DNA of 64,000 nt from Siderastrea radians (GCA_964017195.1 OZ024894.1:611501-675500), one strand, 5' to 3'; numbered from the stretch's first letter, positions 1 to 11,791 are shown. Numbers and translations: made by a program. The notes: a model not told the origin generated them from the letters alone.

Positions 1-80
1 TAACGAGAATCGCTGCCATAGAAGAATTCGCTAGTAAATGATGTCTCAATTGCTAACAATTGGTTATTCCTGTGTTTTAG

Positions 81-204
81 CTGGAAATCCCAGAGCAATG
101 AACGCCATAAGAGCAGGCATGCATGAGTGGACTTCAAAGACATGCATCCGTTTTAGAAACAGAACAAATGAAACAGGATACGCTTACTTCCAACCTGGCC
201 GGGG
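81..204 (+). CDS. Astacin protease exon (N-terminal part of catalytic domain in view)
   Basis: The exon lies between a TTTTAG acceptor and a GTGAGA donor. Translation gives a helix with HEWTSKTCIRF, the typical astacin segment ending in the first conserved cysteine region (TCIRF), then GYAYFQPGRG. It joins the next exon in phase 2 to rebuild GCSSYVGR, the conserved astacin turn. Earlier exons are outside the window. Confidence 0.85.
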
Positions 205-367
205 GTGAGAACAGCTAGCCAGTATCTGAATCTCGATTTGTCGCTTACGCTTCCAAGAGCAAATTTTAACCTTGGAAGGACAAATTTAAGTTCAAATCTA
301 TTTTAGTAAGCAATCTGAAGTAAATTGCTTGTCATGCTATATGTTTGTTTTCCTTTTTCTTTTGCAG

Positions 368-459
368 TTGTTCCTCATACGTGGGTAGAACTGGCAGTCG
401 ACAACCTATCAATCTTGCTCCAGGATGCTGGCACAGGGGAATTGTGGCCCACGAAATTG
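368..459 (+). CDS. Astacin protease exon with first half of zinc motif
   Basis: Acceptor TTTGCAG and donor GTAAAT. It encodes CSSYVGRTG, then [20 protein letters not shown]. The HE of the zinc-binding signature HExxHxxGxxH is here and the rest is on the next exon (split Gly codon). A C..C pair and the helix before HE match the astacin family. Confidence 0.9.
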
Positions 460-548
460 GTAAATAAAAAGTTCTTTGTTGGAAGTTAAAATATCCCTGA
501 CCAATTTTTCTTACTAAAGGTCCTTGAAAACCTAGCTTTTGTGCACGC

Positions 549-614
<66 letters not shown>
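549..614 (+). repeat. (ACAG)n(AAAG)n microsatellite
   Basis: Tetranucleotide array in the intron between astacin exons 368-459 and 766-849. Confidence 0.95.
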
Positions 615-615
<1 letters not shown>

Positions 616-765
616 ATTGCGTGTTAAAAACGAGATTTAGAAAAACACAACCACACAAACAGAAAAACAAACGACAAAATGAAACAAAACGAAGGCGAAG
701 AATGGTAATAGCAACTAACAGTCACCGTCTTTTCGCTGAAATGGTAAAAACATTTTATTCTGCAG

Positions 766-849
766 GGCATGCTCTCGGTTTCTACCATGAACAGTCTCGA
801 CCAGACAGAGATGACTATGTCAGGATAGAGTGGGCTAACATAAGAGACA
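766..849 (+). CDS. Astacin protease exon with HALGFYHEQSRPDRD
   Basis: Acceptor CTGCAG and donor GTGAGT. It encodes GHALGFYHEQSRPDRDDY, completing the astacin signature HExxHxxGxxHExxRxDRD with all three zinc histidines and the conserved Glu, Arg and Asp. This predicts a catalytically competent protease. The exon ends in phase 1 inside the codon for Asn that follows NIRD. Confidence 0.93.
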
Positions 850-1456
850 GTGAGTATGGATCGCTCCCAGTTGCACAAATGTTTCCTGTGTACCAGGTTA
901 GATCAATCACTTTCACTGAGGACTCAGCGGCTCATGAGCCTCAATTATTTTATTCAATAATAGAAAAAAGTCAAGTGTTAACTTAAGCTGGCGAGCTGTC
1001 ACCGTCAACCATCAAAATATTGACGACAAACCTTTTGCAAAATCAGGCGTTTGCCTTTTCGCATCTCGCTTATAATAACAAGTTTCAGATCGAAGATTTT
1101 CAAGGATGGGATAGTAAGCGAGATGATACATCTGTACAAAATATATTATTTCTTTAAGGAGATTGACTGCACACTATCTTATTGACACTCTAAGGCTTTC
1201 TTAACTCTTTAAGCCCTAACAGTGACGAAAATGAAATTTCTCTTTACGTCATCACTCCTTGTTTAAATATTCAAGTGATGAGAATAAAGAAAGTGATCAC
1301 CAAGGATAAGAAGTCTTGGTATTTGGACAAATTATCCTTACTTTTTTCCATGAGAAATGTATGGAGAATAGTAAGGAGAATATGCATTTTTTATATCAGG
1401 GCTTAAAGGGTTAAATGACGAAATTTCCTGTCTTTTTCTTTCTCGTTTTCTTTCAG

Positions 1457-1602
1457 ACGCGAGAAATAATTTTCTCAAGTATAGCAGGTCGGTTATTGAT
1501 TCTCTCGGAACTCCATACGATTACAGAAGCGTAATGCACTATGGGAGGAAATACTTCAGCAAGAACGGAAAGGACACAATAACACCTTTGAGGCCGGGCG
1601 GG
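1457..1602 (+). CDS. Astacin protease exon with Met-turn SVMHYG
   Basis: Acceptor TTTCAG and donor GTACGT. It encodes [11 protein letters not shown], then [12 protein letters not shown], the Met-turn and zinc-ligand Tyr region diagnostic of astacins, then [11 protein letters not shown]. It ends in phase 0, matching the phase-0 start of the next exon. Confidence 0.92.
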
Positions 1603-1730
1603 GTACGTGGTTATGGCGATTAATGTGTGGTTGACAGAAATCTCTCTTGGTCATCCTTCCACGATTTCTTGACAATTCCAGTGCTAAAGAAGCCCGGGTG
1701 GGTGGGAAGGGAATAAGAAGCGCGTAATTG

Positions 1731-2378
1731 ACGCCGGGCCAGCATGAGGCCTGAAGCGGCACTCTAGGAATAACTTTTGTGTTTTTAATCCAGTGAAGCT
1801 CAAACTTTGCAACATAACAGGCTTTTCAATTGCAAACAATCGTATGATTTTTGTTTTTCGGTTTTAACGGGTTTTGGCGGGAAAATGACGTCATACAGAT
1901 GACGTCAAAATTTTATTCTCACCATATGACTAAACTAGTACACGATTTGGAAAGAATATGTTGAGACAAATTCAAATGTGAAAAAATAATTGAAAAAGCT
2001 TTATCGGTTCAAAAGATATTGCATTTTGAAATTTGCCAAAGTTCTAAATATAGTAACAAAATGGCGGGAAATTCAAAATTCAGATTGTCGTATCTTTTGA
2101 ACCGATAAAGCTTTTTCAATTATTTTTTCATATTTGAATTCGTCTCATCATATCCTTTTGAAATCGCGCGATAAGTCAGTCATCAGGTGAAAATAAAATT
2201 TTGACGTCATTTGTATGACGTCATTTTCCCGCCAAAAACCGTTAAAATCGAAAAACAAAAATCATACGATTGTTTGCAATTGAGAAGTCTGTTATGTTGC
2301 AAAGTTTGAGCTCCACTGCAATAAAAACACAAAAGTTATTCCTAGAGTGCCGCTTCAGGCCTCATGCTGGCCCGGCGT
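1731..2378. mobile_element. 648-bp foldback MITE
   Basis: Starts ACGCCGGGCCAGCATGAGGC and ends with its complement. Arms of about 250 bp pair through TTTTGACGTCAT and AAAAAGCTTTATCGGTTC. Flanks GTAATTG and GATTAC suggest a 3-bp ATT duplication with one variable terminal base. It lies in the 2.4-kb intron between astacin exons. Confidence 0.8.
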
Positions 2379-3883
2379 GATTACTATACAAGTCATTTAT
2401 AAATAAAAACAGAAAAAAAAAAGAGAAAAACTAACGAAGGATAGGGATTTCAATTCAAAATTTGCGAAATATTAGTTGGCACAAGCCAACTCTCAGTCTC
2501 ATTGGTAAAACTTTACTTTAGAGTCTAAATGTAAATGCGTGCTCACTGCTGAGATCTTTCCCATTCGTGATATTTTGTTTTCTGTATTCTATAAATTAAT
2601 AACCAGAATTATTAAAAACTGGACTAGGTATATTGGATTTCTAGCATTTTGATTGGCTCAACGGAGCTAGGCTATCAGCTCATATACCTGCTCCGACCAA
2701 ATATGGTCAATGAACACTCAACAACAAAATCAACAAATGAGCTGAAAGTTTTTTCCTCGCGAGCAACCCGGCGAGAAAAATGGACGAGAAAAATCACTTG
2801 CCAGCAAATTTAAATTAAGCAGAAATTGCAACAACGTCACCAACAAGCATCACCAACAACGTCGTCTAACACAAGTCAAAACTGTTTGAAGAAACTGTGC
2901 AGAAATAGAAATTTAAGCATTAAGCGTTGTGTTTACAATTAATTTCTTTCATCGATCGTCACGTCGATCATTGAAATTGAGCAAACGGTAGGTATTATCA
3001 GAAAGGATTTCCACTTCAAAATTTTCAAGACAAGACATAAAATAAAACACAATGAAATGGGGCTGGAGCATTTAATAAAAACTATCACATATTCATGGCG
3101 AGTCGGTGCGAAAATCATGAAGCAGTCTAAACAAGTGCTAAAAAAATACAGCTGCAAACTACCAAGAAGGAAGGAAGGGCGAGATTGTTTTTCGGCTTTA
3201 ACATGCAAAATCAGGACACTGGTTTACCTGCACTTGTTGTAGCTCTGTGTTCCAACAGGTCCAAATGCTCAGATAGAAATTGGATGCCATGTAAACGGAG
3301 TTGAATCGCTTTTCCAGTTGTTTGAATGTTGTTTGTACCATTCTGTCCGCAACCTCTAAACCGAGAACAACTGCATTTTGCGCTTTGCGTTTAACAAACT
3401 ATGATGGTGAATTCTAATGTTCCTCGCTACAGTAATCTTGCTTCTGAGCTGCATAGAAAATACCTTTTCAAGTTCAACTGTTCAAATTTGTTCTGTCTTC
3501 AGTTCGATCAAACACGCACATGATGGTTCCGTTGTGCGAACAGATTACAAACTTGTTCAGTTTCAACTCCAGCAGCTATATGGGGAAACTGTACAGCTTC
3601 AATCCGCTTTGAACGATGATTACAACAATGTTGAGGAAAAATCAAACATGTACCATATTTCAGAGCCAATAATTAGAAGATTTTTTTCCAAAACGTGTGC
3701 TACTTTGTTCACTTTCGAGCAGTTTTCATTGATTCATTCAGCTTTGCAATGAAACGGTGCAACACTTCGCAAGGTTTTGGCGCCTTTTTCGTTCAGTCAT
3801 GTGATCGATTCTTGTTCCGCTTAAATTTCTTTTCTCATTTTCCCGTTCTTTCTGATTTTTTTAAAATAGTGGTTAAGTTTTTA

Positions 3884-4009
3884 ATAAAACAATTATTCTA
3901 CTCGGGCTTGCTGGATATCAAATGATTATAACCAAGTCGGCGCTTAACGCGCCTCGTTGGTTATCTATCATTCGATATCCAGCGCGCCCTCGTAGAATAA
4001 TTGTTAAAT
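3884..4009. mobile_element. ~126-bp hairpin element
   Basis: AACAATTATTCTAC.CGGGC and TGGATATCAAATGAT pair with ATCATTCGATATCCA and GTAGAATAATTGTT, with a small GGCGCTTAACGCGCC hairpin at the tip. It sits just upstream of astacin exon 4058. Confidence 0.75.
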
Positions 4010-4057
4010 ATTTCCTTCTACCCTCTGATGTAATTAAAACTATTTTTTTAATTCCAG

Positions 4058-4142
4058 CATCTTATTGGTCAGAGACAGGGTTTAAGTGTCATTGACGCCC
4101 AACAGGCAAACCTTCTGTACAGGAGACTGTGTGTGGCGCCGG
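4058..4142 (+). CDS. Astacin protease last exon (IGQRQGLSVIDAQQANLLY)
   Basis: Acceptor ATTCCAG and donor GTATGT. Only one frame is open and it reads HLIGQRQGLS, then VIDAQQANLLYRRLCVAPG, the standard C-terminal end of an astacin domain with its last cysteine. It ends in phase 1, the phase used by every following linker and D8C exon. Confidence 0.9.
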
Positions 4143-4407
4143 GTATGTTATACAATTGTTTTGTTTGTTTCGCTTTTGCTTTCGAGTCTTTCTTCGTGTA
4201 AGTGTTTTATTTTTGTTTGCTAGCTCCAATTCACTGTTGTTAAGAACAGTACAACATATATAATGTGTATTATTTTAAAAGTACGAATCAATTTAAATCG
4301 TGTATGTCCTCACCACTAGGGAAAGAATGCATCCTTTACAAGTTCCCCACAGTGATTCAGCATTTCATTATTACTTGTTTGTTTGTTTGTTTGCTTTTTT
4401 TTTTCAG

Positions 4408-4443
4408 TACCAACCGGGTTCCCTACTACACCCCCTGTTCAAG
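4408..4443 (+). CDS. Pro/Thr linker exon (VPTGFPTTPPVQG)
   Basis: A 36-nt phase 1-1 exon between a polypyrimidine-CAG acceptor and GTAAAT. It is the longest of the Pro/Thr-rich linkers and joins the protease to the first D8C domain. Such linkers are probably extended and O-glycosylated (inference). Confidence 0.75.
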
Positions 4444-4733
4444 GTAAATAATTAATGAACTTTTAAAGGTCAACAGTGACAGCAAGCAATAACAGTTCAA
4501 TCATATTAATGGCCCTCTTTAAGGCTGGAGGGACCAGCAGAACGAGCGTGTCTTACCAGGCAGTCACATGAGAACGTCCTGATTTATTTCTGACAGGCCT
4601 TTATTTGTCAGAGACTGACATTTGAATGTTTTGCATTAAACATACGCTTAGCATGACTGAGGTCCTAAATGATAAAAAAAAAATTGTAAAAAAAGAGTTT
4701 TGTTTAATTGTTCGTTTGTTTGTTTGTTTCCAG

Positions 4734-5096
4734 GCTGTTCAAACTACAGGACACTGAGCGAGTCTGACCGCAACAAAAACTTCCTCAACAAAGCTGTTCT
4801 AAAATGTGACCAGAGTTTGCCCAGGGCCTGGTACAGGTTTGTCGGAGCCGCAGGCAAACAGATGCCAACTCAATGTGTGCCCAAGTATCACTGTGGTACG
4901 CATGCGGCTGGGTGGATTAATGGTAGTCATCCTACAGTGGGTCAAAGGGTTGTTCAGCGGACAGTGTGCTTTAGTTGGACGAGTGGTTGCTGTCAGTGGT
5001 CTCGAGTCATCCGTGTGCAAAACTGCGGCGCCTTTTTCGTCTACGAGTTTTCTGGAACACCCGGCTGTCATTTCCGTTACTGTGGTGAAGGATTAG
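4734..5096 (+). CDS. D8C (uromodulin/GP2-type) domain exon 1
   Basis: A 363-nt phase 1-1 exon. It starts with CSNYRTLSESDRNKN and contains AWYRFVGAAGKQMP, CVPKYHCGTHAAGW, SHPTVGQ, SGCCQW, VQNCGAFFVYEF and a final FRYCGEG. Ten cysteines are present, including the CC pair. WYRF.G.aG, the NCG..FVY segment and the Cys spacing match the D8C domain of uromodulin, GP2 and OIT3, an extracellular disulfide-rich glycan-related module. Exons 1-3 form a subgroup with NKNFLNKAV. Confidence 0.9.
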
Positions 5097-5544
5097 GTAT
5101 GGTGTTTCACAAAGTTTATGCTGTTATTTCTACATGTAGCAAAATATATTGACCCTCAGTGCTCTTTTATTCACAGTTTTTATTGGTATTTATGGCAGCT
5201 TTAGAAGTTTTTACAAACAAACGGCCGGTATATTAACTTAATTGCATTATTTTATACCAACGTCTCAATTGATGTGCTTCGTGACCAATAACATACATCA
5301 TTTGAAATTTGCTACAATAATTCTCACATCTAAAACATGACTCCGAAACAGTCCATTGTTTCTTATTACTTTTAAATTCCTTTTTTTTTCAATTATCACA
5401 TAATCAACTAATTAACTTATATGCCTTTACGAAAATAGTAAATACTTATAAATTAAAGACAAGCTGTGTAACACTGTCAAAAAAGATTGCAGGATTTCTT
5501 TGTTATTTATTTACTAATTTTCTTTTTTCTTTTTTTTTAATTAG

Positions 5545-5571
5545 GGCCAACCAGACCACCTACTCCACCTG
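5545..5571 (+). CDS. Pro/Thr linker exon (GPTRPPTPPG)
   Basis: A 27-nt phase 1-1 exon after a long T-rich tract and TTAG, followed by GTAAGT. It has the 'GPTRPPTP' linker sequence that recurs before later D8C exons. Confidence 0.75.
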
Positions 5572-6034
5572 GTAAGTAATATGAACTAATAAAAAAGTTA
5601 TATAAATGCAAAATCAATTTTCCGATTTTCCTTTACACTTTCTTCCTTGCGTCTTTTATTTTTAACACCTCAAAATATTGCACCCTGCTTGCAACACTAT
5701 GATTGTTCAGTCAAACGAATGTTTCAAATATTTTAGTTAGGGTTTTATATTATCACGTTTTCGCATGTATTTCTCAAAATCAAACAATATCCTTTTTTTT
5801 AACCGTACCACCTTACTGAAACGAGAAAAACAAACAACAAAGAAACAGACAAACCAACTTGAGTTAAATGATAATAGCAAATTCGCCATTTATGTCTGTG
5901 TGTTTTGAGTTAAAGAAAACCATATTACTATTTACAACGTGCCAGCAACTTTATCCTCCTATTCTAGAGTTTACATAAAGATATCAACACCTATTTTAAG
6001 ATGAAGCCTAATACGATACCTGTGTCTCTTTCAG

Positions 6035-6055
6035 CACCAACGACTCCTCCATCAG
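6035..6055 (+). CDS. Pro/Thr linker exon (APTTPPSG)
   Basis: A 21-nt phase 1-1 exon with acceptor CTCTTTCAG and donor GTAAGA. It is the second linker of the GPTRPPTP/APTTPPS pair that precedes D8C exon 2. Confidence 0.75.
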
Positions 6056-6071
6056 GTAAGACTGGAAAGAC

Positions 6072-6072
<1 letters not shown>

Positions 6073-6137
<65 letters not shown>

Positions 6138-6155
6138 TATTATTATTATTATTAT
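6073..6155 (+). repeat. (ATC)n/(ATT)n microsatellite
   Basis: A run of about 20 ATC units followed by ATT units lies directly downstream of the linker exon donor. It produces a poly-Ile open frame that is not a gene. Confidence 0.95.
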
Positions 6156-6398
6156 TTTAATTTTCTGTTTAGAAATTCATCAATACACCATGCTGGTATG
6201 TACGTTTCTTTTCTTTATCATTTATTCCTTCATTTAATCCACAATCACTTAACCTCGACTGGTCTCCACTCAATTCCATCGATTTCAGCAATTTTATTTT
6301 TTAAAACTGGGGCCTAATTTTGGCTTACTAACTTAAAGCTGCCCGAATAAAATCGAACAAACCGTTATAGGTTTAAATGAAATTTTTTTATCTCTTAG

Positions 6399-6761
6399 GA
6401 TGTCCAAGGTATAGAATCCTGAGTGAAGCTGACCGCAACAAAAACTTCCTCAACAAAGCTGTTCTAAAATGTGACCGGAGTTTGCCCAGGGCCTGGTACA
6501 GGTTCGTCGGAGCCGCAGGCAAACAGATGCCCACTCAGTGTGTACAAAAGTATCACTGTGGAACGCATGCAGCTGGGTGGCTTAATGGCCCTCATCCCAC
6601 AGTGGGTCAAGGGATTGTTCAGCGTAGAGTGTGTTTTAGTTGGACGAGTGGTTGCTGTCAATGGTCTACCGCCATCCGTGTGAAAAACTGCGGCGCCTTT
6701 TTCGTGTACGACTTTTCGGGAACACCTGGCTGTCATTTCCGTTACTGTGGTGATAGTTTAG
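6399..6761 (+). CDS. D8C domain exon 2
   Basis: A 363-nt phase 1-1 exon. It begins CPRYRILSEADRNKN and keeps AWYRFVGAAGKQMP, CGTHAAGW, SGCCQW and KNCGAFFVYDF. Ten cysteines are conserved. It is very similar to D8C exons 1 and 3, including silent positions, so these are tandem copies. Confidence 0.9.
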
Positions 6762-6894
6762 GTATGATGTTCTACAAACCTTATGTTATTAATTTTACAT
6801 GTAGCTATATATTGACTTTCAGTGCTCTTTAATTTTGTATCTAAGAAGTTCCGTTAATGACCCTTCATCTCTTGTCATTGCATTCTTATTCAAA

Positions 6895-6933
6895 TTATTA
6901 TAATTATTATTATTATTATTATTATTATTGTTA

Positions 6934-6970
<37 letters not shown>

Positions 6971-6983
6971 CATCATCATTATT
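6895..6983 (+). repeat. (ATT)n microsatellite
   Basis: Long ATT run with a few GTT and ATC units in the intron after D8C exon 2. Confidence 0.95.
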
Positions 6984-7132
6984 ACATAGCCAAGTAATTA
7001 ATTGTACCCTTAGTGCCATAACATCTAAAAATATCTATCAAATGTTTTGCAGAAGAAAAAAAAAACAAATAAAAAACTTTCACCATTTATTGAGTTATAT
7101 TTACTTACTTATTTCATTTTATTTGTTTTCAG

Positions 7133-7156
7133 GGCCAACCAGACCACCTACTCCAG
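7133..7156 (+). CDS. Pro/Thr linker exon (GPTRPPTPG)
   Basis: A 24-nt phase 1-1 exon with acceptor TTTTCAG and donor GTAAGC. Confidence 0.75.
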
Positions 7157-7549
7157 GTAAGCGATGAACTAATAAAAAGTTATATTAATACAAATCAAAT
7201 GTTTCTTATTTTCCTTAGACCTTTTTTCTTGCATTTTTTTTAAATTTTCAACACCTTAAAATATTTCAAAATTTACCTGATGCTTCCTGTTTAAAATTCC
7301 ATGACTGTTCAGTCAAACAACTGTTTTACATATTTCAGTTAGAGTTTAATATTATCACGTTTTCGAATTTATTCCTCAAAAAGCAAAAAAACGTTACTTT
7401 TCTCAGCGAGAAGCTTTGGTCTTCCAAATGATTTAGGTATACTATACGAACGCAGCCTTTAGTTTTGTCCTGTTTTTGTAACATGAACCATGCAGAAGGG
7501 AGTGTTATTACTGAAACTCTGTATCTCTTTATCTCTGTATCTCTTTCAG

Positions 7550-7570
7550 CACCAACAACTCCTCCACCAA
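7550..7570 (+). CDS. Pro/Thr linker exon (APTTPPP)
   Basis: A 21-nt phase 1-1 exon with acceptor CTTTCAG and donor GTAAGA. The last base is A rather than G, so the split codon with D8C exon 3 becomes Arg instead of Gly. An (ATT)n run follows the donor. Confidence 0.7.
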
Positions 7571-7576
7571 GTAAGA

Positions 7577-7612
<36 letters not shown>

Positions 7613-7874
7613 TGCTATTGTTGTTGTTGTTGTCGTTTTATATTTTCTATTTTGGAATTCATCAATTCACCGTGCCGGTATGTACGATTTTTTTTTCTTT
7701 TCCATTTATTACTTCATTGATTGGTCTTCAGTCAGTTCCATCGATCTAAACAATAGGAAGTTTCGTACCTTCTTAGTCCAGTCTAAAACTTGGCTTACGA
7801 ACTAAAAGCTCTACAAATAACGTCGAACAAATCGTTATGTTTAAGAAGTTTTAATTCCTATTATTATTTCTTAG

Positions 7875-8237
7875 GATGTCCAAGATACAGTATTCTGAGT
7901 GAAGCTGACCGCAACAAAAACTTCCTCAACAAAGCTGTTCTAAAATGTGACAGCCGTCTGCCTAGAGCCTGGTACAGGTTCGTCGGAGCTGCAGGCAAGC
8001 AGATGCCCACTCGGTGTGTGCCCAAGTATCACTGTGGAACGCATGCGGCTGGGTGGATTAATGGTAGTCATCCTACAGTGGGTCAAGGGATTGTTCAGCG
8101 GACGGTGTGCTTTAGTTGGACGAGTGGTTGCTGTCAATGGTCTCGAGTCATTCGTGTGCAAAACTGTGGCGCCTTTTTCGTGTACGAGTTTTCTGGAACA
8201 CCTGGCTGTCAATTCCGTTACTGTGGCGATAGTTTAG
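7875..8237 (+). CDS. D8C domain exon 3
   Basis: A 363-nt phase 1-1 exon starting CPRYSILSEADRNKN. It has AWYRFVGAAGKQMP, CVPKYHCGTHAAGW, SGCCQW, VQNCGAFFVYEF and FRYCGDS. All ten cysteines are present. Confidence 0.9.
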
Positions 8238-8817
8238 GTATGATGTTCTGCAAGCCTTATTTTATTTAGTTCTACATGTAGCAATATCTTGACTTCCAGT
8301 GCTCTTTTGTTCACAATTTTTATCCGCATTTATTGTACCTTGATTTGTCCTCTACAAACTATGGGTCGGCGCATTAAATTAATTGCACTATTAATAGCAA
8401 CATTTCAATAGATTTGCATTATATCCAAGAATTTGCATCGTTGCATTTTGTTGCGTTCCAGACATTTCAACTATGACTCTTAACTGGTAACTTTATTCCT
8501 ATTACACTTTCATTTAGATTACCATTTTTTTGGTTTCGTAATAAACTGCTTAACTAGCTATGCCCTAATTGCCTTGACTTTTTTTCAATATACATCTAAA
8601 AATGTCTATCAAATGTTTTGCAGAAAAAAAAGAAAAGAAAAGCAAACCAACAATAGCGTGGACCCATACATATTGGTAAAATTGCGAAAAAACAGAAGTG
8701 CGCTTGCGGGTTAAATGGTCATGAACGTAATTGTGTATAAAGAATTTACTGGTACCATGCACCTGATATTTTATTGGAGCACAACTATCAAAGATTTTTA
8801 TGGTGTTTACTGTATAG

Positions 8818-9025
8818 TCATTCATTCATTCATTCATTCTTTCCTTCCTTCCTTCCTTCCTTCCTTCCTTCATTCATTCATTCATTCATTCATTCATTCA
8901 TTCATTCACATTCATTCATTCATTCATTCATTCATTCATTCATTCATTCATTCATTCATTCATTCATTCATTCATTCATTCATTCATTCATTCGTTCGTT
9001 CGTTCGTTCGTTCATTCATTCATTT
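8818..9025 (+). repeat. (ATTC)n/(CTTC)n/(GTTC)n microsatellite
   Basis: About 200 bp of tetranucleotide repeat lies just upstream of the linker exon at 9044 and merges with its polypyrimidine tract. It yields artificial Ser/His/Ile open frames. Confidence 0.95.
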
Positions 9026-9043
9026 TATTTTTTTTTTTATCAG

Positions 9044-9067
9044 GGCCAACCAGACCACCTACTCCAC
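9044..9067 (+). CDS. Pro/Thr linker exon (GPTRPPTP)
   Basis: A 24-nt phase 1-1 exon after TTTTTATCAG, with donor GTAAGT. The last base is C, so the split codon with the next linker encodes Pro. Confidence 0.7.
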
Positions 9068-9979
9068 GTAAGTGATATGAACTAAGAAAAAGTTATATTA
9101 GTGCAAAATCACATTTTTCGCACTTTCCCTTACTTTTCTCTGTTGCATAATTTTTCTTAAGACAAATAGCAGATTTTACCTGATGTCCCCCCGTTGTAAA
9201 ATACCCCGACTATTTAGTCCAAAAAGTGTAAAATAATTTGGCTGGGGTTTGGTATTATCAGGTTTTCGAATGTATTTCAGAAACAAACGATGTTACTGTT
9301 TTTCAGCCAAATGACTTAGGTGTATTATTGCTACAGTAAAACAGGCCAAATGTTACCATTAAAACGAAGCCTTTAGTTTTTCTATGTTCCTGTAGCATAA
9401 ACTACAAGGAAGTGTCACTACTGCAATCTGTAGAATGAGTTCTTATTCGGCTGCAGAGTTAACTACAGCATTTTTAAAGATAATTTTCATTAACGGTTTT
9501 TGCAGGCGGCCGTTTATAAGCCTGGATGCGGGTTATCCTCATCTAAGTGTCAACCATACAGCCTTAATCTGATCCCTGGACGTACAAGGGGGGTTGAATT
9601 TAAATTTTTCCACCTGCCGTTTTCAGTAGCTGTATGCATATCCCTTAGACACATTTTGGCAAAAATTGGTGAGAATCAGTTGTTATAGTTACGAGATAGG
9701 AAGCCATAAGAAGTACGTAGGACGTGGTCGTGGACGTGAATGTTGTCCGTTCGAGTGTTAAGAAAAAACAACAACGAATAAATAGCAAACAGACAAATTT
9801 TAGTTGGATAATGGCAAATTCGTCATTTATGACTTTGCAGAGATAAAGGACACTTTATAGCTATTTATCAAGTATTTATCACGTGTCAGTAAATTCAACC
9901 TCCTACACTACAATTGACCTTAAAACAGTAACAGCAATTTTAAGATGAAGCCTAATAGCCATACCTGTGTCTCTTTCAG

Positions 9980-10000
9980 CACCAACGACTCCTCCATCAG
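9980..10000 (+). CDS. Pro/Thr linker exon (APTTPPSG)
   Basis: A 21-nt phase 1-1 exon identical in sequence to the one at 6035, with the same CTCTTTCAG acceptor and GTAAGAC donor. The flanking intron sequence is also related, showing unit duplication. Confidence 0.75.
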
Positions 10001-10032
10001 GTAAGACACCATGCCAACCTTATTATTATTAA

Positions 10033-10066
<34 letters not shown>

Positions 10067-10260
10067 GCTATTTTATTTACAACTCAGTGAACATTTACAA
10101 CAAAATTGCAACTATTCACATAATCTAATGAAAAACCTTACGTACATTTAACATTAAAAATGATATAAAGTTAAAAAATTCTCAACTTACAAGCTACTCG
10201 TATTATTATTAATATTATTATTATTATTATTATTTATTTATTTGTTTTCTTTTTTAATAG

Positions 10261-10620
10261 GTTGCCCAAGCTATAGGTTCCTAAGTGAGGGTGACCGTAA
10301 CAAAAACTACCAGGGCGTTTCAAAATGCGACAGAGGTTTACCTAAGGCCTGGTACAGGTTTATAGGTGCTGCAGGCAGGCAGATGCCGACCCAATGTGTG
10401 CCTAAAAATCGCTGCAATACACATGCCCCTGGCTGGCTCACTGGTGGACATCCTTCAGTGGGTCAAGGAGCTGTCCAACGCCGTGTGTGTTTTCACTGGG
10501 GTAGCAACTGTTGTCTATGGTCTCTTAACATTCGAGTGCAAAATTGTGGAGCCTTCTTCGTTTACGAGTTATCCAGTCCTCCTGCCTGCAGGTTGCGTTT
10601 TTGTGGAGACAATGGCTTAG
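10261..10620 (+). CDS. D8C domain exon 4
   Basis: A 360-nt phase 1-1 exon beginning CPSYRFLSEGDRNKNYQG. It contains AWYRFIGAAGRQMP, CVPKNRCNTHAPGW, VCFHWGSNCCLW, VQNCGAFFVYEL and RFCGDNG. It belongs to the second D8C subgroup (NKNY.GV) with exons 5-8, shorter than exons 1-3. Confidence 0.9.
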
Positions 10621-11371
10621 GTAACTAAAACCATTTTGTGTTAAATTCTCGAACACGTACAAAGGAAAACCGATCTTAGCACAGTGGCGTAGAGAAGGAG
10701 CATGAGTGAGGAATGAGATTTGAGATCTGGAGGTACTCGGTTGTTTTCGTATTTTATACCTTGATTTGATACCCACATATTTCTTCTAAATGATTACTTA
10801 CTAGCCAGCATGTCAATAGTGCTGTTTATAGCGTTACTCATTTCTCCCTGTGTTTTTACAATTTACTCTCAACCAAGAAAATTACATTTACATGTATTGG
10901 CGGTATATTTCCAGATCATCTTACATTTTTTAACAAATTAACCGTTAAACTGGCTTGTAAATTATGGAATTCTTTGGCTACTACAACACCATCGCCTACT
11001 AAATCGATTGTTTCTACAGTTCTATAACAAATTCAAGCTATTAAAATTGGCAGGTTTCAGCAGAGAATTCCTTTTCCAAAAATTACTTATAATTCTGAAG
11101 GAACAGCGCCGTCAAGAGACTTGAACAATACGAATGGAGAATTAAGCACCGAAGTGGACAACACATCTACTGTCGGTATACTCTCGATTGCAGCAGAAAA
11201 TTACCTTGAAAACTTTACCTTGAAAACCTTAAAACAGTCGTTCGAGTAGCAATCATCAGACGTAACTTCGATGGTATTAACAGGGCCTGCTTGTACGCGT
11301 CACACATTTACATACATGCAATATGTTATTAATTACCATTAACCGGCGTAGATCAATTTGCAAAAGCTTAA

Positions 11372-11791
11372 GACGGAATCCATCAGGAAATTGAGTAATC
11401 AGTGGACAAAAACCTTGTACCAGAATAATTTAAAGTTTATCGCATTCTTTTTCACACTTTTTAAGAGCTATACACGTAATTAGTTATCTGTAATAACACC
11501 AAAGACAATTTCTTATGGGAGCCCGTGAAATTAAATTTCAAATTTCACAGGAATTGTGTAAACACGGGTAAAATAGGTAAATTTTTGTGCGTAAGATTTC
11601 ATTTTGTGAAATTTGAAATTTATTTTCTCCGGCTCCCATAAGAAATTGTCTTTGGGGTTATTACAGATAACAAATTACATCCATAGCTCTCAAAAAATGT
11701 AAAAAAGAATGTGATATGCTTTAAATTATTCTGGTACAAGATTTTTGTCCACTGAAAATTAAAATTACTCAATTTCCTAATGGATTCCGTC
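11372..11791. mobile_element. 420-bp foldback MITE with TTAA duplications (piggyBac-type target)
   Basis: The termini read GACGGAATCC...GGATTCCGTC and the inverted repeat extends far inward (for example the ACAATTTCTTATGGGAGCC arm against its complement near 11630). TTAA flanks both ends (11368-11371 and 11792-11795). The paralogous intron at 12772-12785 has the empty site with one TTAA. TTAA is the piggyBac-superfamily target. No coding capacity. Confidence 0.8.

Noticed and set aside
4799..5071. Antisense 90-aa open frame over D8C exon 1 (also over exons 2 and 3)
   Set aside because: Shadow of the D8C coding strand, recurring because the exons are duplicates.
6001..6237. Open frame rich in Ile across the ATC/ATT array
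   Set aside because: Product of the microsatellite; the only coding part is the 21-nt linker exon at 6035-6055.
8715..9085. Two overlapping Ser/His/Ile-rich open frames
   Set aside because: Translation of the ATTC array in two frames; only the linker exon at 9044 is supported.
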